From: Phenylobacterium sp.
Lineage (GTDB): Bacteria; Pseudomonadota; Alphaproteobacteria; Caulobacterales; Caulobacteraceae
DNA: 64,000 nucleotides
Assembly: GCA_004799545.1 (NCBI GenBank)
Contig: SSMU01000005.1
Location: 310,001-374,000, forward strand
Direction of reading: 5' to 3'
This document shows positions 17,012 to 25,943 of the stretch, piece after piece (position 1 is the first letter of the stretch; each line of letters starts with the position of its first letter). Made by a program: the position numbers and the translations under genes. Below the pieces are notes generated by a model. That model saw only the letters and a program-made list of their open reading frames with translations, made no database searches and was not told the DNA's origin.

Positions 17012-17617
17012 ATGAGCGTCAGGCAGCAGGCGGCCGAGCCGCGCGGCCCCATGGGCGTGGTCATGGGCTGGTTCCTGGAGCGCGGCAACGCGATGCAGAA
17101 CCGCGCCACCATCGAAGCCCTCGACCCGGCGCCGGGCGCCGCGGTGCTGGAGATCGGCTTCGGCCCCGGCCACGCCCTGGAGATGCTGAGCCGCAAGGCG
17201 CCGCTGGGCCTGATCGCCGGCGCCGACCACTCCGAGCTGATGGTCGAGACCGCGCGCCGTCGGCTCGAGCCGCGCCGGGGTCCCGCCGCCCTCGACCTGC
17301 GGGTCGCCGAGGCCCAGGCCCTGCCCTTCCCCGACGAGGCCTTCGACCTGGTCTATGCGGTCAATTCCTACCACCAGTGGCCGGACAAGGAGGCGGCGCT
17401 GGCCGAGATCGCGGGCGTCCTGAAGCCCGGCGGCGAGCTGCTGCTGTCGATCCGCGACTTCCGCGCCGAGGGCCAGTTCGAGCCGGCCGGCGAGGGCGAG
17501 GCCACGGCGCGCGCCGCCGAGCCGATCCTGGAGTCCCTGGGCTTCGAGGTGGAGACCACCGGCGTGCTGCATTCGCCCAAGCGCGCCACCTACCTGGTCC
17601 GCGGCCGCCGCCCCTGA
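17012..17617 (+). CDS. Class I SAM-dependent methyltransferase
   Basis: A 201-residue cytoplasmic methyltransferase of the UbiE/type 11 kind. Motif I is LEIGFGPGHALEML, the acidic end of strand 2 is GADHSELMVETA, and AEAQALPFPDEAFDLVYAVN is the post-I region usual in this family. The end of strand 5 (LKPGGELLLSIRDFR) is present. The start at 17012 is the first good ATG, though only TTTTCCGAG lies upstream. The neighbours give no hint of the substrate. Confidence 0.87.
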   Translation: MSVRQQAAEPRGPMGVVMGWFLERGNAMQNRATIEALDPAPGAAVLEIGFGPGHALEMLSRKAPLGLIAGADHSELMVETARRRLEPRRGPAALDLRVAEAQALPFPDEAFDLVYAVNSYHQWPDKEAALAEIAGVLKPGGELLLSIRDFRAEGQFEPAGEGEATARAAEPILESLGFEVETTGVLHSPKRATYLVRGRRP

Positions 17618-17651
17618 ACGAACATCCTGGGCGGACGCGCGTTGGCTGGCT

Positions 17652-18089
17652 ATGACGTCCGCCATGCGATCGCTCCTGCTCGTCGCCGTCCTCACAGCCG
17701 CCGCCGCGCCCGCCTTCGCCGAGCCCGATCCGGCGTTCGGCGAGTGGTTGAACGAGGAGGGCCTGGGCCGCGTCGCCATCGCCCCCTGCCCGGGCGCGCC
17801 CGCCCTGGCCTGCGGCGCCATCACCTGGGTGAAGGACCCCAATGATCCTCGCGCCCGCGACCTCAAGAACCCGGACAGGGCGCTGCGCAGCCGTCCGCTG
17901 CTGGGCGTCACCGTGATCCACGGCATGAAGAACGAGGGACCCGGCCGCTGGACCGGCGGCAAGATCTACGAGCCCGACAGCGGCAGGACCTACGACGGCA
18001 AGCTGAGGGCGATCTCGCGGAACAAGCTGGAGGTCTCCGGCTGCGTCCTGATGTTCTGCAAGAGCCAGACCTGGACCCGGCCGAATTAG
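17652..18089 (+). CDS. DUF2147 secreted protein
   Basis: A 145-residue exported protein with a signal peptide (MRSLLLVAVLTAAAAPAFA after four extra residues). The mature part matches DUF2147: DPAFGEWLNEEGLGRVAIAPC, then CGAITWVKDPNDP, then GGKIYEPDSGRTYDGKLRAI and the end ISRNKLEVSGCVLMFCKSQTWTR. Four cysteines probably form disulphides in the periplasm. Members of this lipocalin-like family have no settled function. An ATG at 17652 and a second at 17664 are both possible. A hairpin follows the stop. Confidence 0.85.
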   Translation: MTSAMRSLLLVAVLTAAAAPAFAEPDPAFGEWLNEEGLGRVAIAPCPGAPALACGAITWVKDPNDPRARDLKNPDRALRSRPLLGVTVIHGMKNEGPGRWTGGKIYEPDSGRTYDGKLRAISRNKLEVSGCVLMFCKSQTWTRPN

Positions 18090-18096
18090 CGACAGC

Positions 18097-18126
18097 CAGC
18101 AAAAGTGGTCGCCACTTTTGCGTCCG
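18097..18126. terminator. Hairpin between convergent DUF2147 and proC
   Basis: gcaaaagtgg (18099-18108) and ccacttttgc (18112-18121) are perfect 10-base arms around a 3-base loop, with cagcc/ggctg extending the pairing outward. It lies between two converging genes, so it may stop transcription from both sides. There is no separate T-run, so it may instead be a dispersed palindrome. Confidence 0.45.
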
Positions 18127-18147
18127 GCTGCGCGTCAGAAACCTGGC

Positions 18148-18945
18148 CTAGCCCAGCGCCTTGGAGCGCCGCACGGCCGCGGCCACCGTTTCGCGGAGCA
18201 GCTGCGGCAGGCCCGTTTCCCCGAACAGCACGTTCAGCGCCGCCTCCGTGGTGCCGCCGGGCGAGGTGACCTGGCGGCGCAACTCGGCCGGATCGGCCTT
18301 CTTGTCGGCGGCGAGCAGTATGGCCGCGCCGGTCAGCGTCGAGCGGGCCAGCTGCGCGGCCTCCTTGGGCGGCAGGCCGGAGGCCCGCGCCGCCGCCTCC
18401 AGGGCCTCGACGAAGGCATAGAAATAGGCCGGGCCGGACCCCGAGACCGCGGTGGCGGCATGCATCTGCGCCTCGTCGGTCAGGTCGACCACCGTTCCCA
18501 GCGGTTCGAACAGGGCGTGGGCGCGGGCCAGCGCCGCCGGATCGTCGGCGTAGAGGCTGGCGGTTCCCTGGTTGATCGCCGCCGCTGTCGTCGGCATGAC
18601 GCGGGCCACGCAGCGGCCGCCGAACGCCTTGGCGATGTCGCCGGCCCTCGCCCCCGCCGCGATCGAGACGATCACCGCGTCGGCGGCCAGCCAGGCCGAG
18701 TACTCCGCCGCCGCTCCGCGCCAGATCTGCGGCTTCACGCAGAGCAGCACGGTCTTGGCCCGGGCGAGGTCGGCGTCTGGCGGATTGAGCTGCGCACCGT
18801 CCTTGGCCGCGGCCAGGGCGGGCGGGCTCGGCTCCGGATCGCAGATCATCAGCTCGGCCGACGGGAAGGCGCCCACGCGCCGCCAGCCTTCGAGGATCGC
18901 GCCGCCCATCCGGCCGGCGCCCAGCATCAGGATCGGAGTGATCAT
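18148..18945 (-). CDS. proC: Pyrroline-5-carboxylate reductase
   Basis: A 265-residue enzyme that reduces pyrroline-5-carboxylate to proline with NAD(P)H. The N-terminal Rossmann site is ILMLGAGRMGGAILEGW. The substrate site is present as ATAVSGSGPAYFYAFVEAL, and the C-terminal dimer helix bundle ends RQVTSPGGTTEAALNVL. The usual MPNTPA loop reads MPTTAAAINQG here, a mild variation. The ATG at 18945 opens directly into the Rossmann strand, as in the family. In the upstream gap lies a dispersed repeat. Confidence 0.94.
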   Translation of the reverse strand: MITPILMLGAGRMGGAILEGWRRVGAFPSAELMICDPEPSPPALAAAKDGAQLNPPDADLARAKTVLLCVKPQIWRGAAAEYSAWLAADAVIVSIAAGARAGDIAKAFGGRCVARVMPTTAAAINQGTASLYADDPAALARAHALFEPLGTVVDLTDEAQMHAATAVSGSGPAYFYAFVEALEAAARASGLPPKEAAQLARSTLTGAAILLAADKKADPAELRRQVTSPGGTTEAALNVLFGETGLPQLLRETVAAAVRRSKALG

Positions 18946-18988
18946 CGCGGCCGCAACCTAGCCGCCAAGCAGGACGGAGCAATGGAAT

Positions 18989-19133
18989 CCTTCTCCCCTT
19001 GCGGGAGAAGGTGTCAGCGAAGCTGACGGATGAGGGGTTGAAGACGGCTTCAGCTGCCCGCGGAGGAGAGACCGGTGCGACCCCTCACCCGACCTCCTTC
19101 GGAGGGAAGGTCCTCTCCCGCAACGGGAGAGGG
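18989..19133. repeat. Dispersed palindromic repeat, ttctcccc/gggagaag type
   Basis: The block starts with the hairpin ccttctccccttgcgggagaagg and ends with ctctcccgcaacgggagag. Between them, gtcagcgaagctgac forms a small hairpin, and gatgaggggt near 19030 pairs with acccctcacc near 19080. The overall plan (outer CT-rich hairpins around an inner arm) resembles the repeat at 8667 but the sequence family differs. Confidence 0.75.
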
Positions 19134-19142
19134 AAAACTCGC

Positions 19143-19643
19143 CTACGCCTCGCCGACCGTCTCGAACATGCAGGCGGCGATGGCGTCCTGCGGCGACTTC
19201 GCCCCGCGGATCAGGAAGTCGAAGGCCGGATAGAAGCGGTCGGCGCATTCCACGGCCACGTCGATCATCGCCGCGGCCTGCGCCAGGCTCGGCTGCTCGC
19301 CGGTCATCAGCGGCATGCCGTGCCGGAACACGATCTCGCCGTCCTCCCAGACCTCGAAATGGCCCAGCCAGACGCGCGGATTGACTGTGGCCAGCAGTTC
19401 ATGGGCCGCCAGCCGCATTTCCTTCGGCACCACCAGGTCGATGGACAGGCACAGCTGCAGGCACTCGCCCTCCGGACGCCACGCGAACCACAGCTCGTAG
19501 TCCTTCCAGTCGCCGGCCAGGGAGAAGGCGAGATCGCCGTCTTCCGTACGGTCGAAGGGCAGGTTCTCGGCGGTGAGCACGTGTTCGACCACGTCGAGGG
19601 GATCATTGCCGATCAGGACGTTGTCGTCAGACTGGATGTCCAT
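19143..19643 (-). CDS. YbjN domain-containing protein
   Basis: A 166-residue cytoplasmic protein of the YbjN/type III secretion chaperone-like fold. It begins MDIQSDDNVLIGNDPLDVVE, an N-terminus I associate with conserved alphaproteobacterial YbjN proteins. A beta-sheet region follows (DLAFSLAGDWKDYELWFAW), then LCLSIDLVVPKEMRLAAHELLATVN and GHFEVWEDGEIVFRHGMPL. The C-terminus is helical (ECADRFYPAFDFLIRGAKSPQDAI). Members are thought to act as chaperone-like stress or envelope factors; the exact role is unknown. It is leftward, upstream of proC, with a repeat between them. Confidence 0.85.
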   Translation of the reverse strand: MDIQSDDNVLIGNDPLDVVEHVLTAENLPFDRTEDGDLAFSLAGDWKDYELWFAWRPEGECLQLCLSIDLVVPKEMRLAAHELLATVNPRVWLGHFEVWEDGEIVFRHGMPLMTGEQPSLAQAAAMIDVAVECADRFYPAFDFLIRGAKSPQDAIAACMFETVGEA

Positions 19644-19788
19644 TAGACCCGAGGTCCTTTCGCAGTGGGCGAAGGAGCGGGCGCCGCTCCCGAATCGCCT
19701 GCGATACTGAAAGTAATCTGCTTCGCAGCGCCGCCGTCACCCGGTTCTTCCGAGGGGCGAGCCACATTCGCGTGTTTGCTGTGGAAAA

Positions 19789-20049
19789 TCAGGGGAGGTC
19801 CGCAGGTGCGGCCTTAGGAGGCGCCCCCTCCTGGCCGCCGCGCAGCGCGGCCAGCTCGGCGCGCAGGGCCGTCACTTCGGCCTTCAGCGCCTCCAAGTCC
19901 TCGCGCCGCACCAGGTCGAGCTCGGCCGCGATGCGGTCGGCCTGCGAGCGGAAGGCGGCCTTGGCCTCTTCGCTGGCGGCCTGGGCCAGGCCCATGGCGG
20001 CGGTGGTCAGCTTGGCCATCTCGTCGAGGAACGGATTCTGCGTCTGCAT
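19789..20049 (-). CDS. UbiK/BMFP-family accessory factor
   Basis: An 86-residue coiled-coil protein. The N-terminus MQTQNPFLDEMAKLTTAAMG and the later heptads (REDLEALKAEVTALRAELAAL) match the BMFP/UbiK family, short membrane-associating proteins that assist ubiquinone synthesis in E. coli and Salmonella. The tail after residue 70 is disordered, Pro/Ala-rich. Its gene is divergent from lgt and shares a 120-base promoter region with it. Ubiquinone assistance is an inference from the family. Confidence 0.8.
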   Translation of the reverse strand: MQTQNPFLDEMAKLTTAAMGLAQAASEEAKAAFRSQADRIAAELDLVRREDLEALKAEVTALRAELAALRGGQEGAPPKAAPADLP

Positions 20050-20073
20050 CTCAAAACTCTGAGGCGGGCGACC

Positions 20074-20098
20074 TTGCCCGTCTTTAGCTTCCCTATAT
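20074..20098 (+). promoter_or_regulatory. Predicted promoter of lgt
   Basis: ttgcccg (20074-20080) and cctatatg (20092-20099) are 11 bases apart, near the Caulobacter housekeeping pattern (TTGACGS, 10-14 bases, GCTANAWC). Its -10 element overlaps the first in-frame ATG at 20097, which argues for the later GTG start of lgt. Confidence 0.4.
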
Positions 20099-20171
20099 GG
20101 CCCCGGAGGGGGTGAAAGCGAAGGCCTTCTCGTCTAGAGCCTTGTCAACTGAACGCTGGAGCGCCCGACCC

Positions 20172-21077
20172 GTGCCCTTCCCGGATTTCGACCCCGTCCT
20201 GGTCCACCTGGGTCCCATCGCCATCCGCTGGTACGCCCTCGCCTATGTGGCGGGCATCCTGCTGGGCTGGCGCTATGCGGTGGCCCTGGTCAAGAACGCC
20301 AAGCTCTGGGCCCTGCGCGGCCCGCCCGCCACGGTGGACCAGGTCGACGACGTGATCCTGTGGGTCACCGTGGGCGTGATCGTCGGCGGCCGGCTGGGCC
20401 ACGTGATCTTCTACACCCCCGAGCTGATCTGGACCGACCCGGTCGAGATCCTGAAGACCTGGCACGGCGGCATGAGCTTCCACGGCGGCGCGCTGGGCGT
20501 GCTGCTCGCCCTCGCCCTCTTCGCCTGGCGCAACAAGATCGACATGCTGCGGCTGGGCGACCTGGCCTCGGCCTGCGTGCCGATCGGCCTGTTCTTCGGC
20601 CGCATCGCCAACTTCATCAACGGCGAGCTGTGGGGGCGGCCCACCACCCTGCCCTGGGGGATCGTCTTCCCGGGCGCCGGCCCCTTCCCGCGCCATCCCA
20701 GCCAGCTCTACGAGGCGACGCTGGAGGGGCTGGTGCTGTTCCTCGTGCTGCGCTGGTCGACCCATGGCCGCAAGGACTTCAACCGCCGCGGCGTGGTGAT
20801 GGGCCTGTTCATCGCCGGCTACGGCCTGGCGCGGACCGCCCTCGAGAACGTCCGCGAGCCGGACAGCTACATGCCCAACTTCCCGTTCGGCCTGACCATG
20901 GGGATGATCCTGTCGATCCCGATGATCCTGGTCGGCCTGTGGATGGTCTGGCGGGGCCTCAAGGAGCCGCTCCCCGAGACACCGCCGGTGATCGCGGCCG
21001 AGGCGCCGGCCGAGGTCCCGAAGCCCGCGAAGACGGCGGCCAACAAGGCGCCCGGCAAGACCCAGCCCGGCCGATGA
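20172..21077 (+). CDS. lgt: Prolipoprotein diacylglyceryl transferase
   Basis: Lgt attaches diacylglycerol from phosphatidylglycerol to the lipobox cysteine of prolipoproteins at the inner membrane. About seven hydrophobic helices are visible. The Lgt signature is present: the HGGMSFHGGALG loop, FFGRIANFINGELWGR and FPRHPSQLYEATLEG. The last 30 residues are an Ala/Pro/Lys-rich cytoplasmic tail. The GTG at 20172 is chosen because the protein core starts at PFPDFDPVLVHLGPIAIRWY, a GGAG lies upstream, and a likely promoter overlaps the earlier ATG. The stop overlaps the next gene as ATGA. Confidence 0.93.
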   Translation: MPFPDFDPVLVHLGPIAIRWYALAYVAGILLGWRYAVALVKNAKLWALRGPPATVDQVDDVILWVTVGVIVGGRLGHVIFYTPELIWTDPVEILKTWHGGMSFHGGALGVLLALALFAWRNKIDMLRLGDLASACVPIGLFFGRIANFINGELWGRPTTLPWGIVFPGAGPFPRHPSQLYEATLEGLVLFLVLRWSTHGRKDFNRRGVVMGLFIAGYGLARTALENVREPDSYMPNFPFGLTMGMILSIPMILVGLWMVWRGLKEPLPETPPVIAAEAPAEVPKPAKTAANKAPGKTQPGR

Positions 21078-22129
21078 GCCTGCGCGAGCGTCTGGAAGCC
21101 GAGATCGCCCGCTCGGGCCCGATGACCGTCGCCCAGTACATGACCGCCTGCCTCCACGACCCCGGCGATGGGTACTACGCCACGCGCCCGGCGCTGGGCG
21201 AGGACGGCGACTTCGTCACCGCGCCCCTGCTCAGCCAGATGTTCGGCGAGCTGGTCGGCGTCTGGGCGGCCTCGGCCTGGTCGCTGATGGGGGAGCCCCC
21301 GGCCGTGCGGCTGGTGGAGATCGGCCCCGGCGACGGGACCCTGATGCTCGACGTGCTGCGCGCCGCTCGCGCCGCGCCGGGCTTCCTGCAGGCCTGCGAC
21401 GTCTGGCTGGTGGAGACCTCCGAGCCGCTGCGCCGGGTCCAGGGCCAACGCCTGGGCGACCAGGTCCGCTGGGCGGCCAGCCTGGCTGAGGTCCCCGGCG
21501 GCGCGCCCATGATCCTGATAGCCAACGAGCTCCTCGACTGCTTGCCGGCCCGCCAGTTCGTGCGCAGCGCGGTGGGCTGGAGCGAGCAGCTGGTGGGCCT
21601 GGACCGGGGCGGCCGCCTGGCCTTCACCCGTGGCGCGACGCCGGTTACGGCCCTGCTGCCGGACGCGCCAGAGGGCGCGGTCTACGAACAGTCGGCGGCG
21701 CAGGCCGCGCTCGGCGCGGAGCTGGGCGCCCGGCTCACAGCCGACGGCGGCGCGGCCCTGCTGATCGACTATGGCCGCGACTCGCCGGGCTTCGGCGACA
21801 CCCTGCAGGCGCTGCGCCGCCACCGGACGGTCGATCCGCTCGACGCCCCCGGCGAGGCCGACCTCACCGTCCACGCCGACTTCCCAGCCGTGATGGCCGC
21901 CGCCATCGCCGAAGGCGCGGAGGCCGCGATCCTCACCCAGGCCCAGTTCCTGGCGCGGATGGGCATAGGTCTGCGCGCCGAAGCCCTGGTGGCGGCCAGG
22001 CCCGAAAAGGCGCCCACCATCGGCCGCCAGCTCAACCGCCTGGTGGCCGGGGGCGAGATGGGCGAGCTGTTCAAGGCCTGCTGCCTGTTCTCCCCCGGCT
22101 GGACCCCGCCCGCCTTCGAGGACGCCTGA
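21074..22129 (+). CDS. MidA/NDUFAF7-family SAM-dependent methyltransferase
   Basis: A 351-residue class I methyltransferase of the MidA/NDUFAF7 (formerly DUF185) family. The mitochondrial member methylates an arginine of a complex I subunit during assembly. The opening SGPMTVAQYMTACLHDPGDGYY, the segment GDFVTAPLLSQMFGELVGVW and the SAM site VEIGPGDGTLMLDVLRA are all typical. IANELLDCLPARQFV and a central LIDYGRDSPGFGDTLQAL complete the family pattern. It overlaps lgt and is followed by pgeF after 8 bases, an order commonly seen in alphaproteobacteria. The bacterial target is not established. Confidence 0.88.
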   Translation: MSLRERLEAEIARSGPMTVAQYMTACLHDPGDGYYATRPALGEDGDFVTAPLLSQMFGELVGVWAASAWSLMGEPPAVRLVEIGPGDGTLMLDVLRAARAAPGFLQACDVWLVETSEPLRRVQGQRLGDQVRWAASLAEVPGGAPMILIANELLDCLPARQFVRSAVGWSEQLVGLDRGGRLAFTRGATPVTALLPDAPEGAVYEQSAAQAALGAELGARLTADGGAALLIDYGRDSPGFGDTLQALRRHRTVDPLDAPGEADLTVHADFPAVMAAAIAEGAEAAILTQAQFLARMGIGLRAEALVAARPEKAPTIGRQLNRLVAGGEMGELFKACCLFSPGWTPPAFEDA

Positions 22130-22137
22130 TCCCCCAT

Positions 22138-22914
22138 ATGACCGCCATGGCCGACCTGCCCGTCCTGACCGCGCGCCTGCTGGACCTGCCCCGCATCCGG
22201 CACGGCTTCTTCACCCGCCAGGGCGGCGTCTCGCAGGGGATCTATGAGAGCCTGAACGTCGGCCTGGGCTCCGGCGACGATCCGGACGCCGTGGCCGAGA
22301 ACCGCCGCCGCGTCGCCGGCCACTTCGGCCAAGCCGCCCTGGTCACCGCCTACCAGGTGCATTCCGCCACCGCCCTGGTGGCCGACGGCCCCTGGCCCGC
22401 CGGGCCGCCGCAGGCCGACGCGGTGGTCAGCGCCACGCCCGGTGTGGTCTGCGCGGCGCTCGCCGCCGACTGCGCCCCGATCCTGATCGCCGACGCGGAA
22501 GCCCGGGTGGTGGCCGCCGCCCACGCCGGCTGGCGCGGCGCCCTGGGCGGCGTCGTCGAGGCCACCGTCCGCCGGATGGAAGGGCTGGGCGCCACCCGCA
22601 AGTGGATGCGCGCCGCGGTCGGCCCCTGCATCGGGCCCCAGTCCTACGAGGTCGGCCTGGAGTTCCGCGCCGCCTTCGTGAAGGCCGACCCCGCCTACGG
22701 CCGCTTCTTCGCCACCGGCGCCAGCGACGACAAGCGCCTCTTCGACCTGCCCGCCTTCGTGCTGGGCCGGCTGGCCGCATCCGGCGTGACCCAGTGCGAA
22801 TGGATCGGCCGCGACACCTGCGCCGAGCCCGATCAGTTCTTCTCCAACCGCCGCGCCTTCAAGCTGGGCGAGCCGGACTACGGCCGCCTCGTCTCGGCGA
22901 TCGTGCTGGACTAA
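22138..22914 (+). CDS. pgeF: Peptidoglycan editing factor, multicopper/laccase-domain
   Basis: A 258-residue protein of the YfiH/PgeF (polyphenol oxidase) family. In E. coli, YfiH helps keep peptidoglycan precursors correct by removing serine-containing errors. The zinc/copper-site residues are in place: the histidine in TAYQVHSATALV, the cysteine in ALAADCAPILIAD and the histidine in AAAHAGWRGALGG. Start 22138 is the first of two close ATGs. It ends the lgt-MidA-pgeF cluster, which fits a cell-envelope theme. The enzyme activity has not been tested for this lineage. Confidence 0.9.
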   Translation: MTAMADLPVLTARLLDLPRIRHGFFTRQGGVSQGIYESLNVGLGSGDDPDAVAENRRRVAGHFGQAALVTAYQVHSATALVADGPWPAGPPQADAVVSATPGVVCAALAADCAPILIADAEARVVAAAHAGWRGALGGVVEATVRRMEGLGATRKWMRAAVGPCIGPQSYEVGLEFRAAFVKADPAYGRFFATGASDDKRLFDLPAFVLGRLAASGVTQCEWIGRDTCAEPDQFFSNRRAFKLGEPDYGRLVSAIVLD

Positions 22915-22917
22915 CCG

Positions 22918-22949
22918 ACCTCTCCCCCGCGCTGAGCTTGGGGAGAGGT
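22918..22949. repeat. CT-rich hairpin after pgeF
   Basis: acctctcccc (22918-22927) and ggggagaggt (22940-22949) form a perfect 10-base stem with a 12-base loop. No T-run follows, so it is either a weak terminator or a reduced copy of the CT-rich repeat elements found elsewhere in the window. Confidence 0.55.
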
Positions 22950-22963
22950 GATCGCCCCAGGGC

Positions 22964-22991
22964 TTGCCCCAGGCGCCGCGCCTGCTACAAG
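22964..22991 (+). promoter_or_regulatory. Predicted promoter of prs
   Basis: ttgcccc (22964-22970) and gctacaag (22984-22991), 13 bases apart, fit the Caulobacter housekeeping consensus (TTGACGS, GCTANAWC). The ATG of prs lies 42 bases downstream. Confidence 0.45.
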
Positions 22992-23032
22992 CGCGCGCAA
23001 TCGCTGCCAAAAATCTCGACTCGGGGGCTACG

Positions 23033-23968
<936 letters not shown>

Positions 23969-24089
23969 GATAGGCTTTGGGCGTGTCGTCCAGCCAAGCT
24001 GCTCGCCAAGTCGTGAACGGGCGAGGCCACAATCTCTCGGGGGACAGGTGCTAGTTTTTTGACCACTCGCTCGAGGGGAAGGCTGATTC

Positions 24090-25139
24090 ATGAGTTCTGA
24101 GTTCCCGCTGCGCCGCATCCTGGCGATCGCCGCCGTCGCGACCGCCGCGGTCCTGGCCGGCTGCGCCGAGCCCGCCCCGCCGCCGGCCCCGGTGGCCGTG
24201 GCCCCGCCGCCCCCGCCCAGCGTCATCCTCTCCGCGCGGCTCATCGACCAGGCCGCCGTCTACCGCGCCTATGTCGACCGGGCGGCCCTGGTCTCGCCGG
24301 CCTTCACCGACGGCGCCTCGGTGGCCCAGGGCCTGAAGACCGCCGAATCCTACGAGCCGCACCAGCTGCTGCGCGGGGCGATCGCCTATGGCGCGGTCGT
24401 GGCCCTGCAGGACCCGGGCTTCCGGGCGGGCGTGCGCACCTACGTCGTCGACGCCGACCAGCGGCGCACGGTGGCCTACGAGATCATGAAGGACCCGGCC
24501 TATGTGCTGGGCATCAAGGGCTCGGCCGATGCGGCGGGCCTGGTGATCAGCGCGCTCGGCGACGACGGCCGGAAGCTCTACGGCGACGGGGTCGCGGTGA
24601 AGCAGGCGGCCTATGACGTGCAGCATGCCGCCTGGTCGAAGGCCGACGTGGTCGGCCGCGAGGGCCGTCTGGCGCTCGCCAAGCAGGTCTCCGCCACGCC
24701 GCTGACCAGCGAAAGCGACCTCTCCTCGAAGCTCAGCCAGGCGGTCAGCGGGACCCAGCCGCTGACACTCGCGGCGTCCAGCTCCAGCCCGCCCTATACG
24801 CCGCTGGTGATCCGCAGCCTGGCGGTCGCCGCCCTCGCGGCCCTGGGCTACGCCGACGACGACAGCCTGGGCCAGGTCATCCCGATCATGGCCGAGCCCA
24901 ACGCCGACCAGTGCCTGAACATGTCGAAGCTCAACCTCTACCAGTGCCTGGCGGTGGCCAAGCCGCACTACGAGGACGTCTTCTGCCTGGGCCAGCACGT
25001 GCTGAAGGACACCGGCGCCTGCCTGATGAAGGGTGTCGGCCTGGCCGAACCCGTCCCGCCGCCGCCCGCCGCCCTGCCGGTGACTCAGGTCTCGACGACG
25101 CCGCATACGGCCCGTCACGGCCGCAAGCACAAGGATTGA
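24090..25139 (+). CDS. Predicted lipoprotein of unknown function
   Basis: A 349-residue exported protein. The N-terminus carries a hydrophobic signal and lipobox, ending VLAGC, so the mature protein should be lipidated at C25. A Pro-rich stretch (EPAPPPAPVAVAPPPPPS) follows. The body is soluble, helical and has a C-terminal half with four cysteines (DQCLNMSKLNLYQCLAVAKPHYEDVFCLG, CLMKG) that may form disulphides. It ends in a basic tail (HGRKHKD). I recognise no enzyme motif; proteins like this occur in Caulobacteraceae. A GAGGGGAAGG site precedes the ATG. A terminator lies just downstream. Confidence 0.85.
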   Translation: MSSEFPLRRILAIAAVATAAVLAGCAEPAPPPAPVAVAPPPPPSVILSARLIDQAAVYRAYVDRAALVSPAFTDGASVAQGLKTAESYEPHQLLRGAIAYGAVVALQDPGFRAGVRTYVVDADQRRTVAYEIMKDPAYVLGIKGSADAAGLVISALGDDGRKLYGDGVAVKQAAYDVQHAAWSKADVVGREGRLALAKQVSATPLTSESDLSSKLSQAVSGTQPLTLAASSSSPPYTPLVIRSLAVAALAALGYADDDSLGQVIPIMAEPNADQCLNMSKLNLYQCLAVAKPHYEDVFCLGQHVLKDTGACLMKGVGLAEPVPPPPAALPVTQVSTTPHTARHGRKHKD

Positions 25140-25142
25140 ACG

Positions 25143-25171
25143 CCCGCCCCGTTGCGCGGGGCGGGTCTATT
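25143..25171 (+). terminator. Intrinsic terminator after the lipoprotein gene
   Basis: cccgccccg (25143-25151) and cggggcggg (25157-25165) form a 9-base GC stem with a 5-base loop, followed by tctatt. It begins 4 bases after the stop of the lipoprotein gene. Confidence 0.7.
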
Positions 25172-25199
25172 GTGTATCTACGCGCACCCAATTTCCGTC

Positions 25200-25222
25200 G
25201 CCGCGCGGGGCTTTCGCGCGGC
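25200..25222 (+). promoter_or_regulatory. Hairpin in the rplY leader
   Basis: gccgcgcg (25200-25207) pairs with cgcgcggc (25215-25222) around a 7-base loop, 21 bases before the rplY start. It may influence rplY translation or message stability; no known leader family is recognised. Confidence 0.35.
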
Positions 25223-25243
25223 GCATTCGTTTGAGGCAAGGCC

Positions 25244-25915
25244 ATGGCCGAGATCGTTCTGAACGTTGAAGTCCGCACCGGCACGGGCACCGGCTCCGCC
25301 CGCGACGCACGCCGCGGCGGCCTGGTCCCCGGCATCCTCTACGGCGGCGACCAGGATCCGGTGGCGATCACCGTCAAGGCCAACGAGTTCCGCAAGGCGC
25401 TCTATACCGGCAAGCTGCTGGGCCACCTGGTGACCCTGAAGTACGGCTCCGAGAGCCAGCCGGTCATCGCCAAGGACGTGCAGATGCACCCGGTGTCCGA
25501 CGAGCCGATCCACTTCGATCTCTACCGGGTGGATGCCCACCAGGAGATCAAGATCGCGGTGCCGGTGCACTTCCGCAACCACGAGGAATCCCCCGGCCTG
25601 AAGCGTGGCGGCAGCCTCAACGTCGCCATGCACGACCTGATCCTCTCGGTCCCGGCCGACCAGATCCCCGAAGAGCTGGTGGTCGACCTGACCGGCCTGG
25701 AGATCGGCGACAACGTCCGCGTCTCCGACATCAAGCTGCCGGCCAACGCCAAGGCCGCCCTCGACGCCGACACCGTGATCGCCTCGATCGCCGGCATGAT
25801 GGCCGAAATCACCGAAGAGCCGGTGGAAGGCGCCGAAGCGGCCGAAGGCGGCGAGGAAGCTGAAGCGGCCGAAGGCGGCGACGCCGAAGCGTCCAGCGAA
25901 GGCGGCGAGGCCTAA
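25244..25915 (+). CDS. rplY: Ribosomal protein bL25, long (CTC) form
   Basis: A 223-residue bL25 protein of the CTC type, which binds 5S rRNA and has a stress-linked C-terminal domain. The N-terminal half has RTGTGTGSARDARRGGLVPGILYGG, the 5S-binding fold, and KLLGHLVTLK. The second domain has IPVHF-like AVPVHFRNHEESPGLKRGG and VVDLTGLEIGDNVRVSDI. The last 40 residues are a Glu/Ala/Gly repeat tail (EGAEAAEGGEEAEAAEGG), disordered and acidic. It is followed by pth after a small CT-rich hairpin, a common pairing. Confidence 0.95.
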   Translation: MAEIVLNVEVRTGTGTGSARDARRGGLVPGILYGGDQDPVAITVKANEFRKALYTGKLLGHLVTLKYGSESQPVIAKDVQMHPVSDEPIHFDLYRVDAHQEIKIAVPVHFRNHEESPGLKRGGSLNVAMHDLILSVPADQIPEELVVDLTGLEIGDNVRVSDIKLPANAKAALDADTVIASIAGMMAEITEEPVEGAEAAEGGEEAEAAEGGDAEASSEGGEA

Positions 25916-25943
25916 TCTCCCTCCCCTCGAGGGGAGGGAAAAC

